DNA of 64,000 bases from Dolichospermum compactum NIES-806. Its GTDB lineage: Bacteria; Cyanobacteriota; Cyanobacteriia; Cyanobacteriales; Nostocaceae. Numbering within the stretch: position 1 is the stretch's first letter; each line of letters starts with the position of its first letter. Below are positions 1 to 8,081 of this stretch, one piece after another. The notes beneath the pieces are model-generated. The model was not told the DNA's origin and searched no databases. It worked only from the letters and a program-made list of their open reading frames with translations. The position numbers were made by a program, and so were the translations under genes. Location of the stretch: the NCBI RefSeq assembly GCF_002368115.1, contig NZ_AP018316.1, forward strand, positions 983,997-1,047,996, written 5' to 3'.

Positions 1-368
1 AAAGTATCTTGTGGTACTTTTCTCACCAATTTTCCTAACCGTTCCGTAATCATCCAATCAACAATTTGTTCACGGACAAGATAATCTTCTGCTTGGCGTT
101 GAAAATAGGTCTGAAAAGGAATGATCCAATCAGGATATTCAGGATATTCAGGTGGTATCGGTGGGGGATTTTTGGCGAGTATTTCAGCTTGCTGACGGGA
201 AAATTCAAGAATTTTCGTTAATGAATCCCCCGCAAATGCCATTACCTCACTGTGATAACCTTTAACTCGACTTTCTAAAAGAGAAAGATCCGCCGTTTTC
301 GGTTTTTTTACCCGGTTTAAGAAGTCAGTTTGTTGCGCTTTTAGTAAACTAATCCAATTCATCTGCAT
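1..368 (-). CDS. partial hypothetical protein (runs off left edge)
   Basis: An open frame on the minus strand begins at ATG 368 (second ATG at 362) and stays open to the window edge, so about 122 N-terminal residues are visible. The protein starts MQMNWISLLKAQQ, has a Lys/Arg-rich early part, then a proline-rich stretch (NPPPIPPEYPEYPDW) and an aromatic segment. No signal peptide or membrane helix is seen. I do not recognise the family. Codon use looks like the neighbours, and it is probably a real cyanobacterial gene rather than a chance frame. Confidence 0.6.
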   Translation of the reverse strand, partial: MQMNWISLLKAQQTDFLNRVKKPKTADLSLLESRVKGYHSEVMAFAGDSLTKILEFSRQQAEILAKNPPPIPPEYPEYPDWIIPFQTYFQRQAEDYLVREQIVDWMITERLGKLVRKVPQDT

Positions 369-931
369 GATAGTGGCACACCATTGCATACCCAAGATAA
401 CTTATACTAATGCAATAATTACTCAATTTATAACTTCAGCTAAAATTTAGTAATCATTACAGTCCAATGGAATACGAAAACTAGCTAAATTTAATGGTAA
501 ACATCAAGCAATACAATCGAGGGTGGAGAAACCCCGCCCCTACTTTACGATTTGCTGACTGTATCTCATAAAAAGTGCATACCGCTATATAGTAGGTTAT
601 AGAGATTTCGATGATTTCCATAAATTCTAACTAATCTAACTGATAATTTACTGTTTCTATAGAAACACTTCTGGGTAGGAAAATAGTAAGCATTCAATCG
701 TTAGTCGTCAGCTAATCCAGCTTTCTGTAAAATATAGGTAGTTTAAATTTATTCTTGGCTAGTCCTCTTCTTTAGTCCATAATACTGAGAGATTTTTTTA
801 CGATCTATCTGATTTTTAAACACTTTCTTATTGATATGTTCAGCATAACTTTATTAAAAAAATAAATACTTTTGTCTAGGGCTTGACTATTATAAAAATA
901 GTTATTTTGATTTATGGGAAGCATCAATATT
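369..931. other. intergenic region with no gene seen
   Basis: AT-rich DNA between the partial gene on the left and the 185-bp MITE. It contains a truncated dispersed repeat at 508-589 (listed separately). I see no convincing open frame, tRNA or terminator here. Confidence 0.5.
508..589 (-). repeat. 5'-truncated copy of a TATAGCGGT-ended dispersed repeat
   Basis: This 82-bp stretch matches, in inverted orientation, the complete 106-bp element at 56088-56193. Shared blocks are GCAATACAAT, GAGGGTG, TTTGCTGACTGTATCTCA and GTGCATACCGCTATA. The end carrying TATAGCGGTTATC is missing here, so this is a partial copy. A third fragment lies near 18062-18105. Confidence 0.7.
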
Positions 932-1116
932 GGTTATTCGGTACTTACTATGCTAAATAATTTTGTCAAACCCTAAAATCCTTATACCGTAAGGATTTTA
1001 CGTTAATTCATCGGTGAATTTGATATAAATTTGGCATCAAAAACAATGAAACCCTTTATTTATATGGGTGATGGGGTAAATAAACTCATATTTGGCATAA
1101 CAGGTACGGAAGAACC
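932..1116 (+). mobile_element. 185-bp MITE, copy 1 (ISL3-like ends, 8-bp target duplication)
   Basis: Imperfect terminal inverted repeats begin GGTTATTCGGTACTTACTATG on the left and GGTTCTTCCGTACCTGTTATG on the right strand. The element is flanked by an exact 8-bp duplication TCAATATT at 924-931 and 1117-1124. An almost identical inverted copy of the same 185-bp length lies at 37849-38033 with its own 8-bp duplication. It encodes no protein. GGTTCTTC-type ends and 8-bp duplications are typical of the ISL3 family, so a transposase of that kind probably moved it; that assignment is inference. It ends 54 bp before the PIG-L gene and may carry part of its leader. Confidence 0.92.
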
Positions 1117-1170
1117 TCAATATTTGTTATCTAGAAGACTGGGATTTTGTCTGGAATCAATTTTAAATTT

Positions 1171-1953
1171 ATGAATCATAAAAAAAACCTAATCTCCTTA
1201 GAAAAAATAATTCCTAATAAATTGTTAAATCAAATACAATATATTCATTGTAGTTTAGTTTCATGGTGGATTTTGCATTGGGGAAGTCAGCCTTTAAATT
1301 TTTCTGAAAAATCAGTAATGGTTTTTTCTCCTCATCAAGATGATGAAACCTTTGGTTGTGGAGGGATGATTGCACGGAAAAGAGAAGAAGGAACACAGGT
1401 AGCCATAACTTTTTTGACTGATGGTAGAGGTTCTCATGGCTCAGATCCACTTATGCAAAATCAAGTTATCCAGATTCGTCAACAAGAATCTTTGATGGCG
1501 TTAAATATTTTGGGGGTAACCCCTTCAGAGATTCATTTTTTAAATCACCAAGATGGCAGTTTAGCTTCTTTAAATATAGAGAAAAGGCAACAGATAATTA
1601 CTGAGATTTCAGAACTACTAAATTTATATCAACCGGGAGAGGTTTATGTGCCTCACCGTAAAGACTGTCATCAAGATCATGAAGCTACTTATAATTTAGT
1701 GAAAGAGGCAATTATCCAATCGCAAATTCATACAGAAATACTTCAATATCCTATTTGGGTATTTTGGCGATCGCCATTATTTATTCTGTTGAAGTTACAA
1801 GATATTGCCGCGGCTTATCGCTTATCAGTAACATCAGTAAAAGAGAAAAAACAAAAAGCTATTGCCGCTTATCCTTCCCAGCTTGAGATGTTACCTCGGG
1901 GATTTATTAACCGATTTTTATATTCGGAAGAAATATTTTTTAAATCCGAGTAA
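1171..1953 (+). CDS. PIG-L family deacetylase
   Basis: Predicted zinc-dependent N-deacetylase of the GlcNAc-PI de-N-acetylase (PIG-L/LmbE) family, about 260 residues. The metal site PHQDDE lies at residues 54-59 (Gln replaces the usual Pro) followed by FGCGG, and the distal CHQDH provides the second histidine cluster. ATG 1171 is taken as start; a TTG at 1147 gives eight more residues and is preceded by AGAAG, so the start is uncertain. The next gene, 59 bp downstream on the same strand, is a GT4 glycosyltransferase. The pair could transfer and then deacetylate an N-acetylhexosamine, as MshA/MshB or BshA/BshB do, but the substrate here is unknown. Confidence 0.85.
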   Translation: MNHKKNLISLEKIIPNKLLNQIQYIHCSLVSWWILHWGSQPLNFSEKSVMVFSPHQDDETFGCGGMIARKREEGTQVAITFLTDGRGSHGSDPLMQNQVIQIRQQESLMALNILGVTPSEIHFLNHQDGSLASLNIEKRQQIITEISELLNLYQPGEVYVPHRKDCHQDHEATYNLVKEAIIQSQIHTEILQYPIWVFWRSPLFILLKLQDIAAAYRLSVTSVKEKKQKAIAAYPSQLEMLPRGFINRFLYSEEIFFKSE

Positions 1954-2012
1954 GTTGGGACTAGTAAGCATCTGAAGATTGGCTATAAATAATTACAGTG
2001 GAGAAAATTTAA

Positions 2013-3122
2013 ATGCGAATTCTACATATTACTAATCATGTTCAAAAAATCGGTAATGGAATTGTTAATGTTGCTGTAGATTTAGCTTGTTTACAAGCAA
2101 AAAGTGGTCTGGATATTGCTGTAGCTTCTGCTGGTGGAGAATATGAAAAGTTATTCTCAGATCACGGTGTTGAACATTTTCATTTAAATCAATGTCGGAC
2201 ACCATTAAATATCATTAAAGCTGCTTGGCATTATCGCCAAATTATTAAAGAGTTTCAACCGGATATTGTTCATGTACACATGATGACAGGGGCAATTTTA
2301 GCAGGTATTTTTCGCAAGAATCGAGAATATCATTTAGTTTCTACTGTCCATAATGAATTTCAACATAGTGCTATCCTCATGGGGTTAGCTGATCAAGTAA
2401 TTGCTGTTAGCAAAGCCGTAGCTAATTCCATGATTAGACGGGGTATTCCACCTCAAAAGTTGCGAGTGGTTAGTAATGGAACTTTAGGAAGTCCTCGACA
2501 TAAAAAACTTGAAGATTATCAACCGTTAGAAATGCCACATCCATCTATAACTACTGTGGCTGGGATGTATACCCGTAAAGGTATTTATGAGTTAATTGAG
2601 GCATTTAAAATAGTTGCCACAGACTTTCCCCAAGCACATTTATATTTAGTAGGAGATGGTCCAGATCGTTCGATGTTCGAGGCAATAGTGCAAAATACAG
2701 ATGTTAGCACTCGCATTCATTTTGAAGGATTCCAGGCAGAACCGCAACGCTATATGTTAGCAACAGATATCTTTGTTTTGGCTTCACACTGCGAATCTTT
2801 TGGCTTAGTGCTAACGGAAGCGCGGGAAGCTGGTTGTGCCATTGTCGCTAGTGATGTAGATGGCATTCCTGAGACTTTAGATTATAGTCAAGCAGGGATT
2901 TTAGTGCCACCCAAGGATATTTCAGCCTTAGCTAATACTTTGACACAATTATTGAGAGATCGCCAACTTTTAGATCAGTGGAAATTCTGCTCCCAGCAAA
3001 ATTTAGAAAGATTTAGTGCCGCAAGAGTAAATGAAGAAACACTAAGTGTATATCGTGAATTAATGAGAAAAGACAATATCATCAGAGTCATGGAAACCAG
3101 AGAATTAGCCAATCTTAATTAA
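2013..3122 (+). CDS. glycosyltransferase family 4
   Basis: GT-B fold glycosyltransferase of 369 residues. The N-terminal acceptor domain begins MRILHITNHVQKIGNGI, and the C-terminal nucleotide-sugar domain carries the E-x7-E signature in CESFGLVLTEAREAG, typical of retaining GT4 enzymes. A GGAG Shine-Dalgarno lies about 8 bp before ATG 2013. It sits behind the PIG-L deacetylase on the same strand, probably in one operon. It overlaps tail to tail by 18 bp with the aspartoacylase gene. Donor and acceptor cannot be read from sequence. Confidence 0.88.
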   Translation: MRILHITNHVQKIGNGIVNVAVDLACLQAKSGLDIAVASAGGEYEKLFSDHGVEHFHLNQCRTPLNIIKAAWHYRQIIKEFQPDIVHVHMMTGAILAGIFRKNREYHLVSTVHNEFQHSAILMGLADQVIAVSKAVANSMIRRGIPPQKLRVVSNGTLGSPRHKKLEDYQPLEMPHPSITTVAGMYTRKGIYELIEAFKIVATDFPQAHLYLVGDGPDRSMFEAIVQNTDVSTRIHFEGFQAEPQRYMLATDIFVLASHCESFGLVLTEAREAGCAIVASDVDGIPETLDYSQAGILVPPKDISALANTLTQLLRDRQLLDQWKFCSQQNLERFSAARVNEETLSVYRELMRKDNIIRVMETRELANLN

Positions 3123-3986
3123 CTGCTGTTCGCTAATGTGCATCGCAATTCCTTTCTCGTAATAGGCAGCTTCATTAATAAAGATCGGATAAACAGGAGA
3201 ATTTCCTTGATAGAAAATTTCTTCTCCTGTGAAAGTCAGAAAAATAGGATCACCAGGATGCAAAGGTTCATAATCTTGGAACTGAAGTTGGGGATGAATC
3301 ATCGCCTGAATTTCCCCTACTTCATTTCTCGGATAATCAATCACACCAATTGATTTATAAACTGTTAGTGTGTTATTTTTTGGTAAATATTTTCCTTGAT
3401 TATAGTCCTCAAAATAATCTAACACACTATAAATAAGTTGTTCAGTTTTTTGAAATAATTCCGCATTTAAAATTCCTTGGGGTACAGCACCAACTTCAAT
3501 CGCAAAACCCAAATCACACAAAGAACGCAGAAACCCACTACCTTGAGGTTGTTCATGAATATAAACCTTCACCAAAGGATTAACTGCACTCAAATCAGCA
3601 GCTAATTTGAGCAGGAAAGGATGCCAATTTCCTAGAATAATACATAATCCCATATTGGCAGTAGTTGTATGTAAATCAATAATTGTATCTACAGATTTTT
3701 GATTTTCTGGTTGTAATATTTGTTGAATTTCTCGCGCCCTTAATTCTTCATAACTTGATATTTTTGAACTTGATAATTTATCTTGATTAAAGCAACGATT
3801 CAGATCCGTATCAATATATCTTGTCCGTGCAGCAATAGCTTTAGGATTACCAAGTAATGATAAAGTTTCAAAACTGCCTCTATGAATTAAATGGGGATAT
3901 TGCTGAAACTTTTTCACCAAGTAAACTCCCGTTAACTCATTACCGTGATTTCCGCCGACAATCGCCACCCGATGAATTTGATTCAT
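3105..3986 (-). CDS. aspartoacylase (AstE/AspA family)
   Basis: Zinc hydrolase of about 293 residues that cleaves N-acyl aspartate to aspartate and a carboxylate. The metal motif GGNHGNELTG places the ligands at H14 and E17, the DLNRCF block matches the substrate-binding arginine region, and IDLHTTT carries the third zinc ligand histidine. The frame is open upstream to 4028, but ATG 3986 (MNQIHRVAIVGGNHG) matches the family start and the upstream part looks like noncoding DNA. The gene is convergent with the GT4 gene and overlaps its last 18 bp. Cytosolic, as no signal peptide is visible. Confidence 0.9.
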   Translation of the reverse strand: MNQIHRVAIVGGNHGNELTGVYLVKKFQQYPHLIHRGSFETLSLLGNPKAIAARTRYIDTDLNRCFNQDKLSSSKISSYEELRAREIQQILQPENQKSVDTIIDLHTTTANMGLCIILGNWHPFLLKLAADLSAVNPLVKVYIHEQPQGSGFLRSLCDLGFAIEVGAVPQGILNAELFQKTEQLIYSVLDYFEDYNQGKYLPKNNTLTVYKSIGVIDYPRNEVGEIQAMIHPQLQFQDYEPLHPGDPIFLTFTGEEIFYQGNSPVYPIFINEAAYYEKGIAMHISEQQLIKIG

Positions 3987-4055
3987 AAATACCCCGGTTA
4001 CAAGCAAATTAGCTATGAAAGTGAACACATTCTATCAGTCCATAGCCACTTTATC

Positions 4056-4184
4056 AGGACTTACGCAACTGGCACATTGGTAGGGTGCGTCAGACTGCAT
4101 AAATTCTGCAAATAAACAGATTATTGATATCTGACGCACCCTACAACTACAACAGATTTTCAGTGTGACACTTGCGTAAGTCCT
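4056..4184. repeat. 129-bp nested palindromic repeat (MITE-like)
   Basis: The outer ends read AGGACTTACGCAACTGGCACA and, on the other strand, AGGACTTACGCAAGTGTCACA (two mismatches in 21). Inside is a second inverted repeat, TAGGGTGCGTCAGA ... TCTGACGCACCCTA. TTTAT occurs one base outside each end and could be a target duplication. It sits just upstream of the aspartoacylase start and encodes nothing. A core relative lies at 49960-50032. Confidence 0.8.
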
Positions 4185-4230
4185 ATTTATGCTGAGATGC
4201 TGCATAAATAATTTTCTCACAGTCCAGATG

Positions 4231-4348
4231 GAATACTGTTCGGTTATGGCTTCGCCACACTTCGTGAATGTTCCGATTGCTCCGCAACGCTAACGCGAAC
4301 AACCCAACCTACGTATTTTCATTTTTTAGCCTTAACCGAATAGTATTG
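4231..4348. mobile_element. 118-bp MITE-like element with 10-bp flanking direct repeat
   Basis: Ends are GAATACTGTTCGGTTATGGCT and, on the other strand, CAATACTATTCGGTTAAGGCT (three mismatches in 21). The exact 10-bp direct repeat AGTCCAGATG flanks it at 4221-4230 and 4349-4358, as expected for a target duplication. The interior contains AACCCAACCTAC, a core of the TAGGTTGGGTT repeat found elsewhere in the window. A 10-bp duplication would suit IS4-like transposases; the family is inferred. It lies 46 bp from the preceding nested palindrome. Confidence 0.8.
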
Positions 4349-4384
4349 AGTCCAGATGCCAATAGCAAGAGGAAGGGAGTATGA

Positions 4385-5731
4385 TTAATGATGATAAATT
4401 CTGAGATATTCTTTAAAAACGGCAGAGATAGTATATAGTTTTTGATCGTTTTCTAATTTACTTACTAAAAATCTTCTTGTTAATGATTGTAACCCGTTAA
4501 TTATATCCATTGATGACAATGATAAAAACTGTTTTATTTCATCTCTAGATATAGGTTGCTCATTTTGACTTATTTTTAATAATATCTCTTTTTCAACTTC
4601 AGATAATCTCATCCATATTAAATCAAACAGAGATTTAAAATCTTCTGTTAAAATTAAATTATTTTCTTTGATAAATTCGATAACTTCACCCTGAAAGACA
4701 TCTTTAATTAAGATGCTAATATACTGTAAATATTTAGGATGATTTTCATATAAGTTGATTAATTTTAACCAATTTTCCTCATTTTTTAATCCTTGATTTT
4801 TTAATATCTCTGTAGCTGCATTATCTAAACCTGATAATTCTAAACAATGAATCGGGTATAGTTCACTATCTAATGATATCATTTCTTGGCATTTTTCCTG
4901 ACTGATGAGAACTAAACAACTTTGATGTTCAATTTCTGTAATCATTTGCAGGAAGGTTTTATAATCTTGATATTCAGGTTTATATTGTCCTGCAAATTGA
5001 CAATTAACAAAGATATTTTCCAGATCATCTAAAATAATCAAACATTTTTTATTTTTAAGGATATTAAATAATTGTTTTAATTTATCATCTATAGTTGCTT
5101 TAGCTTCTTGTTGACAAATATTCAATAAATCATCAATAAGTAAATCTAGGGATTTAGGAAACTTTAAACTTCTCCAGATAATAACTTCAAATTGTTGAAG
5201 ATTTAGATCAATAAATCTTTTCACAAGGGTAGTTTTACCAATTCCAGATAATCCTAAAACAGAGATAAAATGAGTGTGTTGATTTAATACTCCATTAGAT
5301 AAAAGGTTTAATTCTTGTTCTCGTCCATAGAAACGAGTAATTTTAGGTGATAAACTTAAATCATGATAAAAAGATTTAGCTTGTTCTGTATTCTTATTAT
5401 GTTGATGGTGATTTGATATTTGATTATTAGAACACCAATTAATATTATTTTTTTCAAAATTAATAATTTTAGAATTTACAACTCTTTCTATAGTCCAACA
5501 AAAATTAGATTTATTAATATCTTGACCTAAAATTTCAGATAAAAGTTTAAATAAATTCCTACTTTCATCACCTATATAACCCTCATCATAATCATAAATA
5601 TTGGCAATTTGTCTATAAGTTTTACCATTAAATAGTTCCTCAATGATCTTTTTCTGGAGATCATCTAAATGTTTATCAGTCTTAGTAAATACTAAATTAT
5701 CCACAAATCGTAAAATTTCTGTAACAGTCAT
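4385..5731 (-). CDS. STAND NTPase: vWA-MoxR-associated N-terminal HTH plus NB-ARC
   Basis: 448-residue signal-transduction NTPase. Residues 1-85 resemble the N-terminal helix-turn-helix region of cyanobacterial vWA-MoxR-associated NB-ARC proteins. A His/Asn-rich linker (about 100-120) follows. The NB-ARC core has Walker A GLSGIGKTT at 160-168, Walker B CLIILDD at 230-236 and a winged-helix part near 370-440. Many relatives continue into WD40 or TPR sensor repeats; here the protein ends after the NB-ARC/winged helix, so it is either truncated or a stand-alone core. It is very AT-rich, like the divergent methyltransferase gene 197 bp away, which suggests a shared acquired segment. A role in phage defence or cell suicide is inference. 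Confidence 0.85.
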   Translation of the reverse strand: MTVTEILRFVDNLVFTKTDKHLDDLQKKIIEELFNGKTYRQIANIYDYDEGYIGDESRNLFKLLSEILGQDINKSNFCWTIERVVNSKIINFEKNNINWCSNNQISNHHQHNKNTEQAKSFYHDLSLSPKITRFYGREQELNLLSNGVLNQHTHFISVLGLSGIGKTTLVKRFIDLNLQQFEVIIWRSLKFPKSLDLLIDDLLNICQQEAKATIDDKLKQLFNILKNKKCLIILDDLENIFVNCQFAGQYKPEYQDYKTFLQMITEIEHQSCLVLISQEKCQEMISLDSELYPIHCLELSGLDNAATEILKNQGLKNEENWLKLINLYENHPKYLQYISILIKDVFQGEVIEFIKENNLILTEDFKSLFDLIWMRLSEVEKEILLKISQNEQPISRDEIKQFLSLSSMDIINGLQSLTRRFLVSKLENDQKLYTISAVFKEYLRIYHH

Positions 5732-5928
5732 AAAACTTAGATGAGTTAACCTTTGTAGCCATTATAACTCAATCCGTTTCCAGATTATCAGGGTTTTTCA
5801 GGTATTTTCTTAAAATTTCTTAATAAAACATCAGAGAATATCCCATATTTTCTAGTATGACAAAAAAGTAATTAAGTATAAGAATGATTAATCAGGTTTA
5901 ATTTAAGCAAAATGATTGCACAAAAACA

Positions 5929-7515
5929 ATGGTTAGTCAACTTTATTATGGCGATAATTTAGAAGTTTTAAGACGTTACATTAAAGATGAGTCTGTTGAC
6001 TTATGTTATATTGATCCTCCTTTTAATTCTAAACGCAATTATAATCAAATTTATAATAATATTGGTGGAGAAGATAAAGCACAAGCTCAAGCATTTATTG
6101 ATACTTGGGAATGGGATGATCACGCTATTCGGGGAATAGATGAAATCATTACTAATTATCATGGTTTATTTACTCAACAATGTATTGCTTTAATTACAGG
6201 TTTAAGTAATGTTTTAGGGAAAGGAAGTTTACTCGCTTATTTAGTGAGTATGACTTTAAGAATAACAGAAATTCATCGAGTTTTGAAACCTACAGGAAGT
6301 TTTTATCTACATTGTGATCCTACCTCTAGTCACTATTTGAAGTTAATATTAGATGCTGTTTTTTGTTCTCAGGGTGGAGAATTTATAAACGAAATTGTTT
6401 GGAAAAGACGTACAAACACGGTAAAAGCAATTACTAAATCTTTTTCAACATTAAATGATATTATTTATTTTTATGTTAAATCGTCAAAAAATTATTATTT
6501 TGATATTCAGTATGAAGATTATCCTAGCGAATATCTTAGAAGGTTTAAATATGAAGATGAATATGGTAGATATCGTTGGCAAGTAATGGCTACTTATTCT
6601 CAAGAAAGATTAGAACAACTTAAAAAAGAAAACAAAGTTAGATTTTCACCAACTGCTAAACACCCTGAATTTAAACAATATTTACATGATTTAAAAGGTA
6701 TACCTCTTACAAATCTTTGGATGGATATTGATATGATAAATTCACAATCAAAAGAAAGATTAGGATATCCAACACAAAAGCCAGAAGCATTATTAGAAAG
6801 AATAATTAAAGCCAGTTCTAATGAAAATGATATAATATTAGATGCTTATTGTGGATGTGGGACAACTGTTGCAGTTTGCCAAAAATTAGATAGACAATGG
6901 ATAGGAATTGATATTACTTATCAAAGTATTAGTTTAATTTTAAAAAGATTAGAAGACAGCTTTGGTAAAGAATTTGTAGATAACATCAAACTTCATGGTA
7001 TTCCTAAAGATATAGAAAGTGCAAGAGCATTAGCAAATAAAGCAGATGATCGTACTCGTAAAGAATTTGAAAAATGGGCAATTTTAACTTATACTAATAA
7101 TCGAGCCATAATTAACACTAAAAAAGGTGCAGATAAAGGTGTAGATGGAACTGTTTTATTTTATGGTGATAAAGGTGAACCAGAAAAGGTAATTTTTCAA
7201 GTTAAATCAGGCAAAGTTAAATCAGGAGATATCCGAGATTTACTAGGAACAATGACCTTAGAAAATGCGAGTATAGCTATATTTATCACCTTAGAAAATC
7301 CTACAAAAGATATGTTAAAAACTGCCAAATCTGCTGGCTTTTATCAAAACAAACTCATGACTCATAGTTGTGATAAAATTCAGATTGTTACAGTTCAAGA
7401 CATTATTGAAAATAAACAGAAGTTCATGATGACTTTAGCTTTTGAAGTTCTTAAAAGTGCAGAAAAACACAAAGAAATCAGAGTTAATCAGATAGAGATG
7501 GACTTAGATATTTAA
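5929..7515 (+). CDS. DNA methyltransferase fused to Mrr-like nuclease domain
   Basis: 528 residues. The N-terminal two thirds form a beta-class amino-methyltransferase: catalytic DPPF at 29-32 precedes the AdoMet motif DAYCGCGTT at 305-313. The C-terminal part (about 375-480) looks like an Mrr/type IV PD-(D/E)xK domain, with GVDG at 404-407 and FQVK at 423-426. One polypeptide could therefore both methylate and cut DNA, or bind modified DNA. No separate restriction subunit is visible. ATG 5929 is the only ATG in this frame before DPPF; the ATG at 5912 is in another frame. Its GC content is as low as that of the divergent NB-ARC gene. Confidence 0.88.
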   Translation: MVSQLYYGDNLEVLRRYIKDESVDLCYIDPPFNSKRNYNQIYNNIGGEDKAQAQAFIDTWEWDDHAIRGIDEIITNYHGLFTQQCIALITGLSNVLGKGSLLAYLVSMTLRITEIHRVLKPTGSFYLHCDPTSSHYLKLILDAVFCSQGGEFINEIVWKRRTNTVKAITKSFSTLNDIIYFYVKSSKNYYFDIQYEDYPSEYLRRFKYEDEYGRYRWQVMATYSQERLEQLKKENKVRFSPTAKHPEFKQYLHDLKGIPLTNLWMDIDMINSQSKERLGYPTQKPEALLERIIKASSNENDIILDAYCGCGTTVAVCQKLDRQWIGIDITYQSISLILKRLEDSFGKEFVDNIKLHGIPKDIESARALANKADDRTRKEFEKWAILTYTNNRAIINTKKGADKGVDGTVLFYGDKGEPEKVIFQVKSGKVKSGDIRDLLGTMTLENASIAIFITLENPTKDMLKTAKSAGFYQNKLMTHSCDKIQIVTVQDIIENKQKFMMTLAFEVLKSAEKHKEIRVNQIEMDLDI

Positions 7516-7526
7516 TAATTTTTCAA

Positions 7527-7581
7527 GTAGGTTGGGTTGAGGTAACGTATCCCTGACAGGAGGCGTTAGCCATAACCCAAC
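7527..7581. repeat. GTAGGTTGGGTT / AACCCAAC dispersed repeat
   Basis: Short inverted repeat with outer arms GTAGGTTGGGTT and AACCCAAC. Related copies occur within 4231-4348 and at 27211-27296, 37087-37120, 37350-37385, 44359-44437 and 56304-56341. It lies between the convergent methyltransferase and relE genes, where it might help end transcripts, but no T-tract follows. Confidence 0.7.
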
Positions 7582-7610
7582 ATTTATAATATTTCTCTTA
7601 TTGGCGTTTT

Positions 7611-8081
7611 TTATTCATCTCTGTAAAACTCATCTAAAATAGAATTAATCTCATAATCACTAATATTTTCTTGTTCAGATTTACTGTAAATTGTTAACAA
7701 TAAAATGCTGGTTTCTGATTCAAGTAAATACATTACCCGATAAGCAGCACTTTTACCTTTTTGAAGATTACTATTTTTGATTCTAGCTTTATAAATATAA
7801 ACATCTTCATTAAAACCAGTTAATCTACAGCAGATTCCGCTCTAATGAGGTACAAGGTTGAATCATAAAACTCTTGTGGTGCGGGCATCTTGCCCGCTAG
7901 ATGTGTACCTCATAACACCGGGAAGTGCTGTATCTCCTAATAAATTTCCTTTTTGCAATTCTGTAATGAAAGATTGAGTATCAGAACGAATATTTCGGTA
8001 TTTTTTGGCTAAATGTTTTAAATTTCTCTGATATTCAGGAGTTAAATCAATTTTAATTAAAAAAGAATCATTCTGCATCAA
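7611..8081 (-). pseudogene. relE-family toxin gene interrupted by a MITE
   Basis: The 5' part encodes MMQNDSFLIKIDLTPEYQRN... up to LLGD, then runs into a 103-bp insertion with stops. The rest of the toxin resumes beyond it: RLTGFNEDVYIYKARIKNS, QKGKSAAYRVMYLL, ending at TAA 7611-7613. Removing 105 bp (the element plus one TA) restores GGA GAT AGA TTA ACT, that is GDRLTGF, with a continuous frame. The joined protein fits the RelE/ParE ribosome-dependent or gyrase toxin fold. As it stands, only about 50 toxin residues plus an insertion-encoded tail (to 7863) could be made. The start overlaps the preceding antitoxin-like frame by 14 bp. Confidence 0.9.
7826..7932. mobile_element. 103-bp MITE at a TA target, inside relE
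   Basis: The element is 7828-7930, flanked by TA at 7826-7827 and 7931-7932. Its ends are CAGCAGATTCCGCTCTAATG and, on the other strand, CAGCACTTCCCGGTGTTATG, with a shared ATGAGGTACA block in each arm. An internal hairpin GCGGGCATCTTGCCCGC lies at 7881-7897. TA duplication is the mark of IS630/Tc1-mariner transposases, so this is probably a non-autonomous relative. A partial relative lies near 58111. Confidence 0.92.

Noticed and set aside
1171..3122. PIG-L plus GT4 as a bacillithiol or mycothiol pathway
   Set aside because: The gene pair fits the reaction types only; no ligase (BshC/MshC) is nearby and cyanobacteria mainly use glutathione.
4035..4220. 61-codon minus-strand open frame
   Set aside because: It is a translation of the palindromic repeat at 4056-4184, not a gene.
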